DNA from: Brugia malayi
Lineage: Eukaryota > Nematoda > Chromadorea > Rhabditida > Onchocercidae
Assembly: GCF_000002995.4 (NCBI RefSeq)
Contig: NW_025062476.1
Location: forward strand, 6,747,001 to 6,811,000
Length of the DNA stretch: 64,000 nt
Direction: 5' to 3'
Below the pieces are notes generated by a model. That model did no database searches. It was not told where the DNA came from and saw only the letters and a list, made by a program, of their open reading frames with translations. The translations under genes and the position numbers were made by a program. Positions 24,464 through 36,113 of this stretch are shown piece after piece (positions within the stretch are counted from its first letter, which is position 1; the number at the start of each line of letters is the position of its first letter).

Positions 24464-27129
24464 CAACTAGAAATAGAAACCAAAAGTAGTATTATTCCAA
24501 ATGAAATGAAAAACATAATGTATAAAAGTCATTTACAAAGCGCAAAAATACATTAGTAAAATACAACTTTAAATCGAGATATACTCTAGCCCATGCTAAA
24601 AATAAGAACTTGAAGTTCAGTTTTTCAAGTCGGTTCTTTTGAGCTCTTCTTGAGCCCTTTTTCTTAAGGATGAGGCATACTAATTCTTGACCTTACCTAT
24701 CTGTCTCTTCCAGTTCTCGCATCCTGGCCTTTAATAGTTGCCGGATGGGAACAGTAGTGAGGACAAGTTGAAATTTAAAATAATTTTAATGAACTCATCC
24801 ACTTTCACAATAACTGCAGTAATTCAAAAAAATCATCGTACCACAACGACATTTCAAAAAAATCGTAATTTGAAAATTGCTGTACTGCTATGCAACTTGC
24901 CCAGATCAATTGGAAATCTGATTACCCTATTTAACTTGAGAAGTTCCACGAGATTGAAGGAAACGGTAGAGGTGTGGAGATTATAGCGCGGGGATCATTT
25001 CATTTTGTGCGGTATGCACTCAATCCACAATCTAACATAGATATGGCTGATAAAGCATTTCGAGTAAGTCAAGAAGCAGAACTGCAGCTGCAACACTAAA
25101 CTGCAAGGGGAACGAGACAAGAGATCACCACAAATGTAGGTAGTGCTTAATTAAGATAGTGAAGTTCGTCAACTAAAAATTAGATTGCTAAAATGTTCTG
25201 AAGTGGAATAATCAAATTATATTGATAGTTACAAGATGTGTCCATATTGCAGTATCATACTGCATTTGCAGGAACTTCACAACAAATATGTTTCCTATGA
25301 TTATTCTTATTTAGTGCATTAATCAGAATAAAGGTTACAGATAAGTTACTAAAGTAGTCAAGGAGAATCAGTAATAGTTTTGCAGTAATTTGTATTTAAC
25401 TTGTATTAGTACAAGTCTGGTGCTTTAAAAAAATTCAAGGGTTTTTCAAGGATTCAGTACTATGTTTTCGATATGAATCGAAACATCTATTTTATAGTGA
25501 TTGAATTTCGAGTTTATTTACTTATGAATATATTGTTTGCTTTTTTTATATTGTTTGCTTTCTACTTTTTTTCTACTTTATTATCTATTTAAAAGCGATA
25601 CTACTGGAAAAACGTTAGATTAATGAGAAGAGTTACTTGATGTACGAAAAAATTCCAGCTTGAAATATCCAGCGGAAATGGCAAATATTTCTGGTAGTAA
25701 TCGCTTTTTTCTTTACTGTTTTTTCATTTACTTCTTTCACTAAATAATATTTTATCAACTATTAGGTGACATGATTTAAACTAGGCAAACTTTAAACATG
25801 AAGAAATTTGCTCTCGAAAATAATGTACAAAAATGTTAGACTGGGGTATTTTAAAGCTCCGGATTTGCCATCTTCTTGGGTTATTTTCAAAGTTACCTTC
25901 TTTCAAGTTACTTCTCTATTCTTTCGTCGTCCTCTTATATAACTGAAGATTTGATCGATCTGACTTAGCTAGAGCAATTATCGCACTTTTAGATAGAAAT
26001 AAGAAGTGTGATTAATTGGACATTATCAAACCAGATACATTACTACAGCTTTAGCTTTATATGAATTTTCTTATCCATGCAAATCCTTTTACTTAATAAA
26101 AATATTACTAATAATATTTATCAAAATTACCTACACAGAAATGTTTTGGCATTACACCACATTTTTCTTTTTCTATATTACCGATTCAATCAATCTTCCT
26201 TATCTATAAAATATCTTATCAGAACCCATTCGCCTCCTCATTCTTCAAAACACATTCGAGTTTCACAAGTATTCTTTCTTTCAAAAGTTCTTACTCCCTG
26301 TTAAGAACTTGCTGTTTTGTTCGAAGATTGATTATTTATTTACTGACTGACTGGAGCTGTTTGAAAAACTTAGCTATTAGTGTTGTGAATAGAATTGAGA
26401 ACAGAATTAGTTGTAGTCATGTCAAACTCCGAATTACACTGATTAATCCTTTTTATCTCTATCTCACGTTGTACTTTTCAACTCATTGAGACAATTGAAT
26501 TCACTTTAAAACAGATGGAAATGAGACTGTAGCCGAGAATTCCTAAAAGAACTAACTATACATGCTTCTAAATCACATTGTTCAACCCAACCACTGACCA
26601 CCATTCCAGAAGATTTTATTTACAAGTAATGTCAAAAAGTGAGGAGCCGAAGTCGGACGAAATTGGAGAAAAAGTGTGAAATTAAGTCTTTGAAATTATT
26701 CAACGAGTGTTATGTAAGGACAGGTGCTTCTGGGCACCGGTAATACGAACTCATTGCGAATAGTATTAGTAAAAGAATAGTATTATATAAGCTATTTTCC
26801 ACGGGATTTCCTTGTATACTTATGCTACTTATTTCTTCGTGACTGTTAAAAAAACTTAAGCTTTAAGGAGCACTAATAGTGGATTAATTCCATGGCTTCA
26901 TAGAGATATTTTTCGAGAAGTCTTCCTAACGAATGGAATGATTTAAACTTCGTATAGCACAGTGAATCGATCATCGAAGGAAGGCTTATCACTCAAGGAA
27001 AGTTTATTTGCAATGGCGTTTGCACATGGTTTTGAAATAGATATATATAAATTAAAAAAAAACTTTTTGATTAGCAAATTCCCATGCTCGTACGTAAGAC
27101 TTACACATAACTCTTTTTTACGCTAGTAC

Positions 27130-27345
27130 CATAGGTCATTCCATGCATTCATTTATTTCCCACTTGTACAGCTAAACGTAGGTCACTGCAAAGCAATGCA
27201 CGTGCAATGTGCATGCAAAGCAACCACTCGTCCATCTGCAAGCCGTCAGAATCCCTACGTGCAGATAACTGAGCGACCCGCACGAAGTGCACATCCCAGT
27301 GCATTGTAGAACGGATGCACTGCAGAGCGAACGGATGAAAGAAGT
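27130..27345. promoter_or_regulatory. TGCA-dense GC-rich block
   Basis: In roughly 200 bases TGCA occurs about a dozen times (for example GTGCATGCAAAG, GATGCACTGCAG, AGTGCACATC), where about one is expected. G+C is well above the local average and continues to about 27560. CACGTG within GCACGTGC is a palindromic E-box. It may be a control region or a decayed repeat. Confidence 0.35.
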
Positions 27346-28417
27346 GCAACTATCCATCACAGACATGTCTGTCCTTCCTCTCCCTCTCTCTCCTCTCTGT
27401 GCACACCATCAGTTTCTCCGTCTGTCTCCCCCGCACTGGCAGGAGGTTCACCGCTCCGGGAGAAAGTGGCATCACGGTGTTCTCTTAAGTATGTGTGTAT
27501 ATGTGTGTGTCTGTGTTTGTGAATGCGAAAGGAGAAGGAAGAAGGTATCGACAGCATTCCATTCCGGATTCGATACTTTCCTGATAATAATTTCTTGTAT
27601 GTCTTGAATAATTTATCAAAAAATTTTCTTTTCAACAGATTTGTGAATTCTACGAGTTGTTAAAATTATCAGGAGGAGACTTATACATTATGAGATCTTC
27701 AAGTAAACAAGATCGATTTGTTTTTTCTTTAATTAGATAGATTGATTGTTAACTCAATTAACAATCTTTTAAGAAGCCTCAAATGTAAGTACAATGAAAG
27801 TTAAGTTGAACTGTTTCGATTTGCAATAAAGAATATTAATATTTATGCTTTGCTATGAGATATAAAGAATCAACCTACTGATATCATCATTTGGTGATAC
27901 GTATTTCTCTGCTTTCAATATCACCGTACAAAAGCATTAAAATCACTCTGACATGTTAGATGCTATTTCTCAAGAAGATGTTCACTGAACTATAAGAGGG
28001 CTGTTTCCTATTTGAGTGGAATGGAAAATAATAAATTTTAAAATAATGAGCACAGATATTGCTATTGTCACTGCCATTATACTTTCTTCCACGGTTACTT
28101 TCGAGACATTCATCCGCTTCAAGCCATGTAATATCTTATTATATCCGATTCATTAATAATAGTTTAAAATAAACCCTAACCTCTATTATACCTGCATTGA
28201 GATTTAAAGCGTTTGGTGATGGCCAACTTTTGGGCAATAATCTACTTCCATATACTTTTATTTCCTATATGCAAATAATAGGATAGACATCAATTATATT
28301 TGAAACTTTATTGATGACGTCATCAATGCGTCAATGCCATTATTTGTTGTACTTCAATTTCATTAATTTCAGATATAAATAGATTGAAAGGAATCCCAAC
28401 TATTATTATCTTTACGC

Positions 28418-28440
28418 AACAAAGATGGCGGAAGGTGATT
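28418..28440 (+). promoter_or_regulatory. YY1-like AAGATGGCGG motif
   Basis: AAAGATGGCGGAAGG matches the animal YY1 initiator-type element (AAGATGGCGG). The position, about 1 kb before the ANT start and 240 bases before a non-coding exon, suggests a promoter. An ATG inside it opens only 13 codons (MAEGDLLL...) but meets a possible donor after GAAG. Confidence 0.25.
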
Positions 28441-28599
28441 TACTTTTGGATTTTTTCTACTTTTGAATTTTACCACTTCATTTATACTGCAAGTTTTTTT
28501 CACTACAAATTTGTTAGAAACTCTTCTTAGAAAAATTTTTAGTATCAAATCATTACTTTTAGTTTGCATGCTAAATCAGGTTAGCACAAACAAATTCAC

Positions 28600-28665
28600 A
28601 GATCGGATTTTCTTCTTAGAGTAAAGAAGTTGTTAGTTAGAAGTTTATTTAGCTTGTAACTACAG
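28600..28665 (+). other. Probable 5' non-coding exon of ANT
   Basis: AACTACAG|GTAAGTG is a textbook donor at 28665/28666. The next strong plus-strand acceptor, tttatttcag at 29397, sits 8 bases before the ANT ATG. Together they suggest a spliced 5' leader; spliced-leader addition at 29398 is the alternative. The 5' end of the exon is a guess. Confidence 0.35.
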
Positions 28666-29405
28666 GTAAGTGTAGATTGTAAGTGTAGGTTTTTTGTAAT
28701 CTGTTGAATTAGTAAACTTGAAGTATAGGGAAGTCATGTTTGCCTATGCTTTTATACTTGCTTAATTTATGACTTCATCTGATCATAGTTTTCCTTAAAT
28801 ATTAATTCTCTTAATCTTTCATAAACTTTGATATTTGCCCAATCTTGATTCCCGAGTTATATAATGCAGTCGAAATTTATTGTTTCACTGAATGATTACT
28901 TTTCCTTTTTTAGTTATATATTGGGTATGTTTAATAGGAAAAAGCCGCATCACCGATGCCAACATTTTCATAACCATTTCCCACTAGAAAAATAACAACA
29001 CTAACGTCACCTCTTAAAGAAAATGCAGGTGTTTGAAATTTAATAATATCTAGCAACCATTCTGTGAGAATACATGGAATAGGTTTTATATTCAAGTATT
29101 TTATGCCGAAAATAATTCAGGGAAATTTTTGTTATAAAACGAAATTTTAGTGATACTGTTAGCTTAGATGTCTACTGATTGCAAAATGTATTCTATTCAT
29201 TGCTTCTGAATTCTTTAAACGAAGTATTAGGCATTGTTTTAGTTTATTTTTTAAATCTCATTGGTAATAACATTCTTATTTGCTTAAGAACTTTTGCTTA
29301 ACTTATTCATTATCATTTTATCTTCTGTAAAATTATGAGATATTTAGCCTATTTTTATGAATACATACATGATTACACTTGGTCGTGTTTATTTCAGACA
29401 AACCC

Positions 29406-31209
29406 ATGGATATATCCAAAAAGCAAGATATTAAAAGTTTTGACCCAAAGAAGTTTTTCGTTGACCTGGCGACCGGTGGCACCGCCGCTGCAATATCAAA
29501 AACTGCAGTTGCTCCTATCGAAAGAGTGAAAATATTGTTGCAAGTATGAGTTGCATTTTTATATTCTGTTTGCTGTTGAGAAGCGTTACAAAGATATACT
29601 TGATATATTTTAGATATGAGAAGTTAATTGACGATTCAAATTAGACTCATTGAATTTCAGGTTGTTACTCCATGCATTTATATTGATAACTCGTTCAGGT
29701 TCAAGATGCTCAGAAAACAATTGCTGTTGAGAAGCGCTACAAGGGTATACTTGATGTTCTGATTCGAGTTCCTCGCGAACAAGGCTTATTTGCTCTATGG
29801 CGGGGTAATTTGGCTAATGTAATCCGATATTTCCCCACACAAGCTCTTAATTTTGCCTTCAAGGATACATTCAAAAAGATGTTCATGGGAGGGTAAATTT
29901 TATTTTTAATAATAGCTTAATGAAAAGAAGTAATTGATAATAACGAGATATTACTATCTTTTGAATTGAATTCATCTTCATACAAAACTGTTGTATATGA
30001 TATTATTATTTCTATTTTTTATAACTGAAATATATATTTACTATTTTCAGGTTAGACAAGGAAAAACAGTTCTGGAAATTCTTCGCAGGTAATCTTGCAG
30101 CAGGTGGCGCTGCTGGTGCGGCATCGATGTGCGTTGTATACCCGTTAGACTTTGCTCGAACTCGACTTGCTGCTGATATCGGTAAAGGTGATAGCCGAGA
30201 ATTCAGGGGATTGACGGATTGTATTGTGAAGGTTGCAAAATCCGATGGTGTAGTTGGATTATACAGGTGTGCTTTCATTATATGACATCTCAGGTTTATG
30301 TTTATATTGAAATAAAATTTGCTTTCATTTTTTCTTAGATTTCTATGCTTTTTTCAGCTGTGAGGCTATTGTTAATTTGTTCCATGTCTTTCGTAAGTTA
30401 TAAATTTGTCAGTGTAAGTGAAAATTAGATTTGTCAGAGTTTGAGCTTGAAGCGCATTTTACCATTTGTTGTTTAGGCAAAAATGTATATATAGGATGAT
30501 AAATCAGTAGAATTTTTTTAAGGAAAAAACGGCCTCCATTACGTTGCTAGAAACTAATTTTTAACAATATTATTTCTCTGTTGAATTTTAGGGGTTTCCT
30601 GGTATCAGTACAAGGAATTATCATTTATCGTGCAGCTTATTTTGGTATGTTTGATACTGTGAAAACACTTGTGGCTGGTGAAAAGAAACTGAACTTCTTC
30701 TTCGCTTGGATGATTGCACAAGTGGTAACTGTAAGCTCTGGAATACTTTCATATCCTTGGGATACTGTACGCCGTCGAATGATGATGCAATCTGGACGTA
30801 AAGATATCCTTTACAAGGTATGTTATATTTTCAGCTATTCACATAGACATGTTTTTGCATTACTGAAATATCTGGAAGATTGTCTTATATTCTTCTAGCC
30901 TTTTCATTTGTTTGTGATCCTTCGACTTCATTAGTAATGAGCAATGTAGTTTGAAGCGGTAAATTTCATTAATAAAACTGGTTATGTATTAATAACGTTA
31001 GGTTCTTTGCGTGCACTGGTTCGAATACAGAAATAGTCGACAAATGAATTTTTGGATCGTTTTTACAGAATTCAATGGATTGTGCCGTAAAAATAATTAG
31101 AAACGAAGGCGCCAGTGCGATGTTCAAAGGCGCATTATCAAACGTTTTTCGAGGTACCGGTGGTGCATTGGTATTAGCTATTTACGATGAGATTCAGAAG
31201 TACCTGTAA
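29406..31209 (+). CDS. ANT: ADP/ATP carrier (adenine nucleotide translocase)
   Basis: Five exons in phase: 29406-29543, 29699-29892, 30051-30266, 30592-30817 and 31069-31209, giving 304 residues, the usual length. The protein sits in the inner mitochondrial membrane and exchanges cytosolic ADP for matrix ATP. It has three mitochondrial-carrier repeats, each with a PX[DE]XX[RK] motif: PIERVK (37-42), PLDFAR and PWDTVR. The nucleotide-carrier signature RRRMMM is at 243-248. It is followed by [11 protein letters not shown] and ends IYDEIQKYL. The N-terminus starts [17 protein letters not shown], like C. elegans ant proteins. An acceptor 8 bases upstream fits spliced-leader addition. Intron 1 carries a diverged copy of part of exon 2 (see findings). 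Which of the nematode ANT paralogues it matches is not decided. Confidence 0.97.
29571..29606 (+). repeat. Exon 2 fragment copied into ANT intron 1
   Basis: TGCTGTTGAGAAGCG and the bases after it match exon 2 at 29722-29757 over about 36 bases with three differences. The copy is in the same orientation, lacks a flanking acceptor/donor pair and soon reaches a stop, so it is not a usable alternative exon. Confidence 0.85.
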
Positions 31210-31756
31210 TCTAAGTCTGATGCTGAATGATTTCTTCATTAATGATCTATGGGAGTTTTGGCGAAACATAGGATCCGATGTATTGGATAAATGTTTAGTT
31301 AATTTTGAATAATAATTCTTAATTAATTTTTTGACATCTGTAGTATATCAGAAAGCAAACAATAAAATTTTAATTTTCATATGAAACAATCCAGAATCTG
31401 TACTGGTAGGGAAATCGCTAAAAAAGAAAGCGCTTTGTGTTTTGAATTTTTGTATTTTGATTGGCAATGATGATGGGATAATTTACTCCGGTTGTAGTTG
31501 AATTTGAGATTTGAAGTAGTGGAAGATACACTGTCTCACAATTTTATAAAATATGTTTTGATTTATAAAAATGGATGAAATCAATCATATCTTTATCAAG
31601 TCAATGTAAACAAATGAGGTACAAAATTAATGTAATTTAGAGTGTAGTTGTTTCTTGAGAGTTTTGGAAATGTACTGCAACCAATTCATTTTTTTTTTCT
31701 CGAAATTGAGTTATGTTTTGGTTCTATATCTCTGTGGTTGAAAAAATATGAACCAT
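31210..31756. other. Convergent 3' region
   Basis: Between the ANT stop (plus) and the UBASH3-like stop (minus). AATAAA near 31361, about 150 bases past the ANT stop, is a likely polyadenylation signal. No gene. Confidence 0.6.
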
Positions 31757-34537
31757 TCAAAAATCATATATTGGTCTGATTAGAAAATTGACATCAGGCT
31801 GATTGAACATGGTATGTGTAACACCTTGTAAACCAGGTAGTGATGCAGAACTTGGTCTCCATTTTCCGTTACTATCAATATCGAAATGCATCAAAGAAAG
31901 TCGGGGAATCCGTTGGTTTATTGTCGAGTGCTGTAGTAATTCAGTGTACAATGATTGTTAAATAGTTTTTTTGGATGGAAATTCTGTCCAGCCTCATTTT
32001 TAAGAACTACGCGGTTTTCAGTTTTTTATATTTCATTTTCAATTTTCTGAAATCATTATTGTAAGGATAAAGTATGAGAGAAAAGAGTACGATAGTTCGG
32101 CGTATCATTCTGATCGACTATATCCAAGAGATATAGTTTCATCTCAACACAATCTGTATTTTTGCATTCTTGTTCTGGCGAATTGTTCTGGTGGAATAAC
32201 AACAATAGTACCTGTTTTGTGGTTAGCTTATTTCCATTACGAATGAATTTCTGCACAATGGCATTGATGACACAATCTTCAGCAATCAGAACAGTGCTTG
32301 CTTTATGTGGAAATTGGAGTTTTGAGACAACCTAAATTAAAAAGTATTTGGAAAACATCGTGTACTGGAGGTGGGAAATCACGAAGGAAAATGATGTAAA
32401 CCTTCGCAATTCTGTTTTCAAATTCATCGAACGTTTCTTTCCCAATAATGCTATTAATGTCTTCAATCGTATATATAGTCTTTTGTTGAAGTTGGACTGT
32501 GAAAACTATAAAATGTTTAGGTAATTATCAGTCTTACAGTGGTTGAAATGAGCAGTAAGTCTCGTGAAAACAGAAATAAAGGCTATCATTTTATCGTATC
32601 TTCAAAAAAAAGGATATCAGATATGTGATATTTTGAGGTCGAATAAGTACCTTTCAGGTAAAGGAATTTTTTAGACCAGTTGCGTTATGCTATATCACAC
32701 TGTTCGAGAGAAATTTTACCAAGAAGATATTTGCAAAGTAAAATAAAAGTAACTGCAGCTTATTTCGTTATGTATTTCACTAATGTATTTCATTGATTAA
32801 GTGGAATTTTTGAATTTTGACTGCTTATTCCTGTTGACATTGTGACACCTTAATAATCTCTGTTATATTTTATAAGTTTTCTGCTGGGAAAATATTTGAT
32901 TAACAGTGATAAAATTTGCTTAGCAATGTTGATAAATGGCAATTACTTGGTCTCGATTCATAAGGTGAGAAGTATCTAACAAGTCCTGGCTCGACCAAGC
33001 AGTTCATAAAGATTCCAGCACCATTTATAAATTGTCGAGCAGTTTGCAGCACTGCCATTTCCGGTGCTGAATAAACCATTGTTGGCAAGTTTTGAGTCAT
33101 GGCAAAGCCAGTTTTAGCTGCGAAATGTGCGCTGACGTTTGTTAATGGTGGATCGATCTTCAGCACAGTTTCAGTTCAGTTTTGAAATTTCAAAGAAAAA
33201 AGAAGTAAGTGATTAGAAACTATTTTCAGACACAAGAGATTTTGTTTTGTAAATGGCTGAAGTTCTCTAAGTTACTGGATCGTTAAATTATAAAACTGAT
33301 TACCGCTTAATAAATTATCCGTACATTTTAGAATATTGGGCTACTATAAAAGTTATCGACGTTACGTTTGTGTGCTAATTCTAATAATTGTATAAACAAC
33401 GGAAAATTCCAGTTAATACTTCAGAAAAAATCACCAAAAAATTATCATGCCTTTCACATCTTCGCAATGTGTCAGGCATATTAAGATCATATGGCCTGAA
33501 AAAATTTCATTAATAAACTTTATTTTGCGATCACTAATCCTAAATGTAATTCGTGACTCCTTTTTCACCTCTTAATTTTAAAATAATTTTAGTGCCCTTG
33601 TTTGCATTTCCACATCACTCTACTTTTCATTGTTATTATTTAATGGGTTGAAAATGAGTAGATTTTAATGGGTAGATGAGTTTCAAAAACTCTCATTTTG
33701 GTCTTACTATTAAATGCACCCTTTATCCGGTCATTTTTTTAATTACTAAAAGTTGAATTAAAAATAAGTGGTTTTTATTAGTAGTAAAAATATTAGTAAT
33801 ATTGGTAAAGATGTAGTGAGGAATGAAAATAAAGAAGGATCTATTCTATATTATTTAAGAACTACTTCAATTAATTGAACTTATTTAAAAGTTAATGCAA
33901 ATTTCTCAATTATGACACGTAGAGGTTGGAGTCGTCAAAGGCTTTCACTATCCAATTGGGGAAAACTTCAGAAACAGTTTCACCACGTCTCATAAGGATC
34001 ACCCGAGCATCATCTGTAATTTCATTCTGTCATTTTCATCTGAAGTAGAAAGCAATCGATGTATTAATAAACAAATTTGACTATTATTTGACTCTATTTC
34101 TTTTCTACATCGCATAAATATACAAATTTTGTCATTTTTATTGATGAAGAATTGAATGAGAAGACCTTGATGGAGATGCTTGGCTCGTAAGTTATCAATC
34201 AAACGTGTCATCATTTTGTTTGCAAAAATATCATAGCCATCAATTTCAGTTACATTCATTTCCTAAAAAACATTTCTTGCACCATGACTGAAATTATCAG
34301 CACTTTTTCATCTCTTTCAGAATGCTGTAATGAATTCCAACTGATACGTTACTGCATACAGTACTTCTCTTTTGTATCGCTTAGAGAGAAACATACCTCT
34401 CTTAAAGGGTAATGTAGTTTGGAATCGAGTTCTTCATGGGTGCTTTGTGCTGAAAATGATGACAATTTGGTACTTAAATTTGTCGAGCTGTCGATGCTAG
34501 TATTCTCACTCGATTCATGAGTGATACCTGAAAACAT
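31757..34537 (-). CDS. UBASH3/Sts-like histidine-phosphatase-fold protein, catalytically dead
   Basis: Eight exons fit in phase: 34397-34537, 34166-34262, 33917-34013, 33435-33495, 32947-33157, 32402-32496, 32212-32331 and 31757-31930, giving about 331 residues. The order of blocks matches the C-terminal phosphoglycerate-mutase domain of UBASH3/Sts: VILMRRGETVSEVFPNW (85-101), IDPPLTN (133-139), VYSAPEMAVLQTA (160-172), VEPGLVRY (187-194), STVLIAEDC (246-254) and QRIPRLSL near the end. Active Sts proteins have RHGER, a PALRCVQTA arginine and a SHG histidine. Here these read RRGET, Ala167 and Asp253, so phosphohistidine chemistry is not possible; only the VEPG glutamate remains. The Ser/Thr-rich N-terminus shows no UBA or SH3 domain. 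The start is uncertain: ATG 34537 overlaps an acceptor-like ttttcag, so upstream exons may exist. Exon 32402-32496 uses donor AAG|GTTTAC; a 35-base intron from CCA|GTACAC is the alternative. Confidence 0.82.
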
Positions 34538-36113
34538 TCTACGTACAACCTTTACAGTTGATTATATTTATAGTTTAATATTGCTACCGTCATATGTGAT
34601 TCATACCATTTCGGTGCTTATTTAAATTTCCTTAAATTATCCTAAAACTACACATTAGTTATGAAAATCTTCATTGCAGTCTTAAATTTTTGCACTATAC
34701 CTTGATTAGTTTTCTTTCAATAGTATAACTTTAAATGAAAATTGGAAAGAACTGACCATAAAACTTTTGAAAATCTAATCAACAAAGAGGAAATGAGAAC
34801 CAGAAAGAATGATACCAACCAACAGCGCTGCTCATCGACAGCATCGAATCGTTATGTAACGTTTTGTCTGAATTTGTCTCCTGCATTGATATGGCTGTTA
34901 AGCAATCCTCACTTCTACCTGAGTGAATAACAACTCTTAGGTGGCATTCTGTTGTTTTACAAGTGGAACTTAAATTTTCTTCTTGTTACTTTTATTTTCA
35001 TTGATTTGCTCTTTTAAATTTCCACCAGAACATTCTCCTCCATTGCAATCACGAAGTGTCTTCACGGAATTTACTATAGTAATTTAATCCATACCGTTTC
35101 TGATCCCTTATTCTCTTTAAGTTATCATTCCCCCAAATCTCTCTTATGCGGAGTTAAGCAAACAAGCAAAATGCATATTTGGTATACTGAGAATTTTGCA
35201 AAAAAAGCTATTTAGCATTTGACTGCAGTTCAAGATTATTATATGTTTACAATATTTTGAGGAACTGAACTCCGAAGTATTTCGATTTCCGCTTCCACAA
35301 CCCGAAAACATCGCCGTGATTACTTGCCACCAAGGGAACACAACCGCACAGCGGTCCTATCGATTTAGTAACTGCATCATCACAATCACAAACCGCCAGA
35401 TTTTTAGAAATTCAGTGCAAAATCTAAACTTCAAAGAAAAATATTCAAATTCACCATATGGTGATAAAGACTGGATGTGCAAGATAACGGCTGAAATGCA
35501 CGATTACAAAGTATACCAACAAACTTGCACAACTTTACAGATGGTGCTTCTATTTATGCCGTGAAAAAATTGCAAAAACCAAGCTAGATGTGAAAAGTGG
35601 AAGAGGGTAAGCTATACCTTGAATTTTATTGAAATGCCGTATTTTAAATAAATGCATTTAGAAAGAGTAATCAGCACAAATTAATCGTGCGTAGAGACCA
35701 ACAAATTCTCGTGGCTTTAAAAGAAAATCAACCGTATTTTGATTTCTTTTTGGAAACTATTCTCTTTGCTTTTTCAGTGAAAACAATTCTATCCTGTTAA
35801 AATTTATCTTTTATAAAAACGATTCACTATCGACTGATAATCAAAACATATGTGATGCACTCATCTATATTATTTAAAAAAGAAATCGAACTATAACAAA
35901 GTAGTGAAGGTGTGAGTTTTTCCTTAGCAAACATATGTCATCAGCAACATTTTAAATTTTCTACAATTTCACAAACGAGCTAGCATTATTTATTGACAAT
36001 ATACCTAATAAATAAACACTGCAATATAAAGAAAAAAGTCACACAAATTCTTGAAAATGGTAGCATCCATCGATCTTTTTCATCATCTGAAAATAATATT
36101 AACTGGTCACTAC
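34538..36113. other. Spacer between two minus-strand genes
   Basis: May contain upstream exons of the UBASH3-like gene. A minus-strand ATGTTTTCGG|GTTGTG near 35311 would splice in phase to 34527 and encode the same MFSG start. Otherwise nothing recognised. Confidence 0.35.

Larger units (their letters stand above)
24464..29405. other. Intergenic between BRAP (minus) and ANT (plus)
   Basis: A divergent promoter region. It contains a GC-rich TGCA-dense block (27130-27560), a GT microsatellite at about 27490-27520, an AAGATGGCGGA motif at 28420-28430 and a probable non-coding ANT exon ending at 28665. A plus-strand ATG near 26629 opens 16 codons only. No gene recognised. Confidence 0.45.

Noticed and set aside
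26629..26760. Short plus-strand ATG (MSKSEEPKSDEIGEKV) as an alternative ANT first exon
   Set aside because: It stops after 16 codons and no donor joins it in phase to ANT exon 1; the ANT N-terminus is already complete.
27149..27635. Four overlapping ORFs in the TGCA-rich block
   Set aside because: GC-rich DNA has fewer stops. The frames overlap on both strands, show no family features and lack splice partners.
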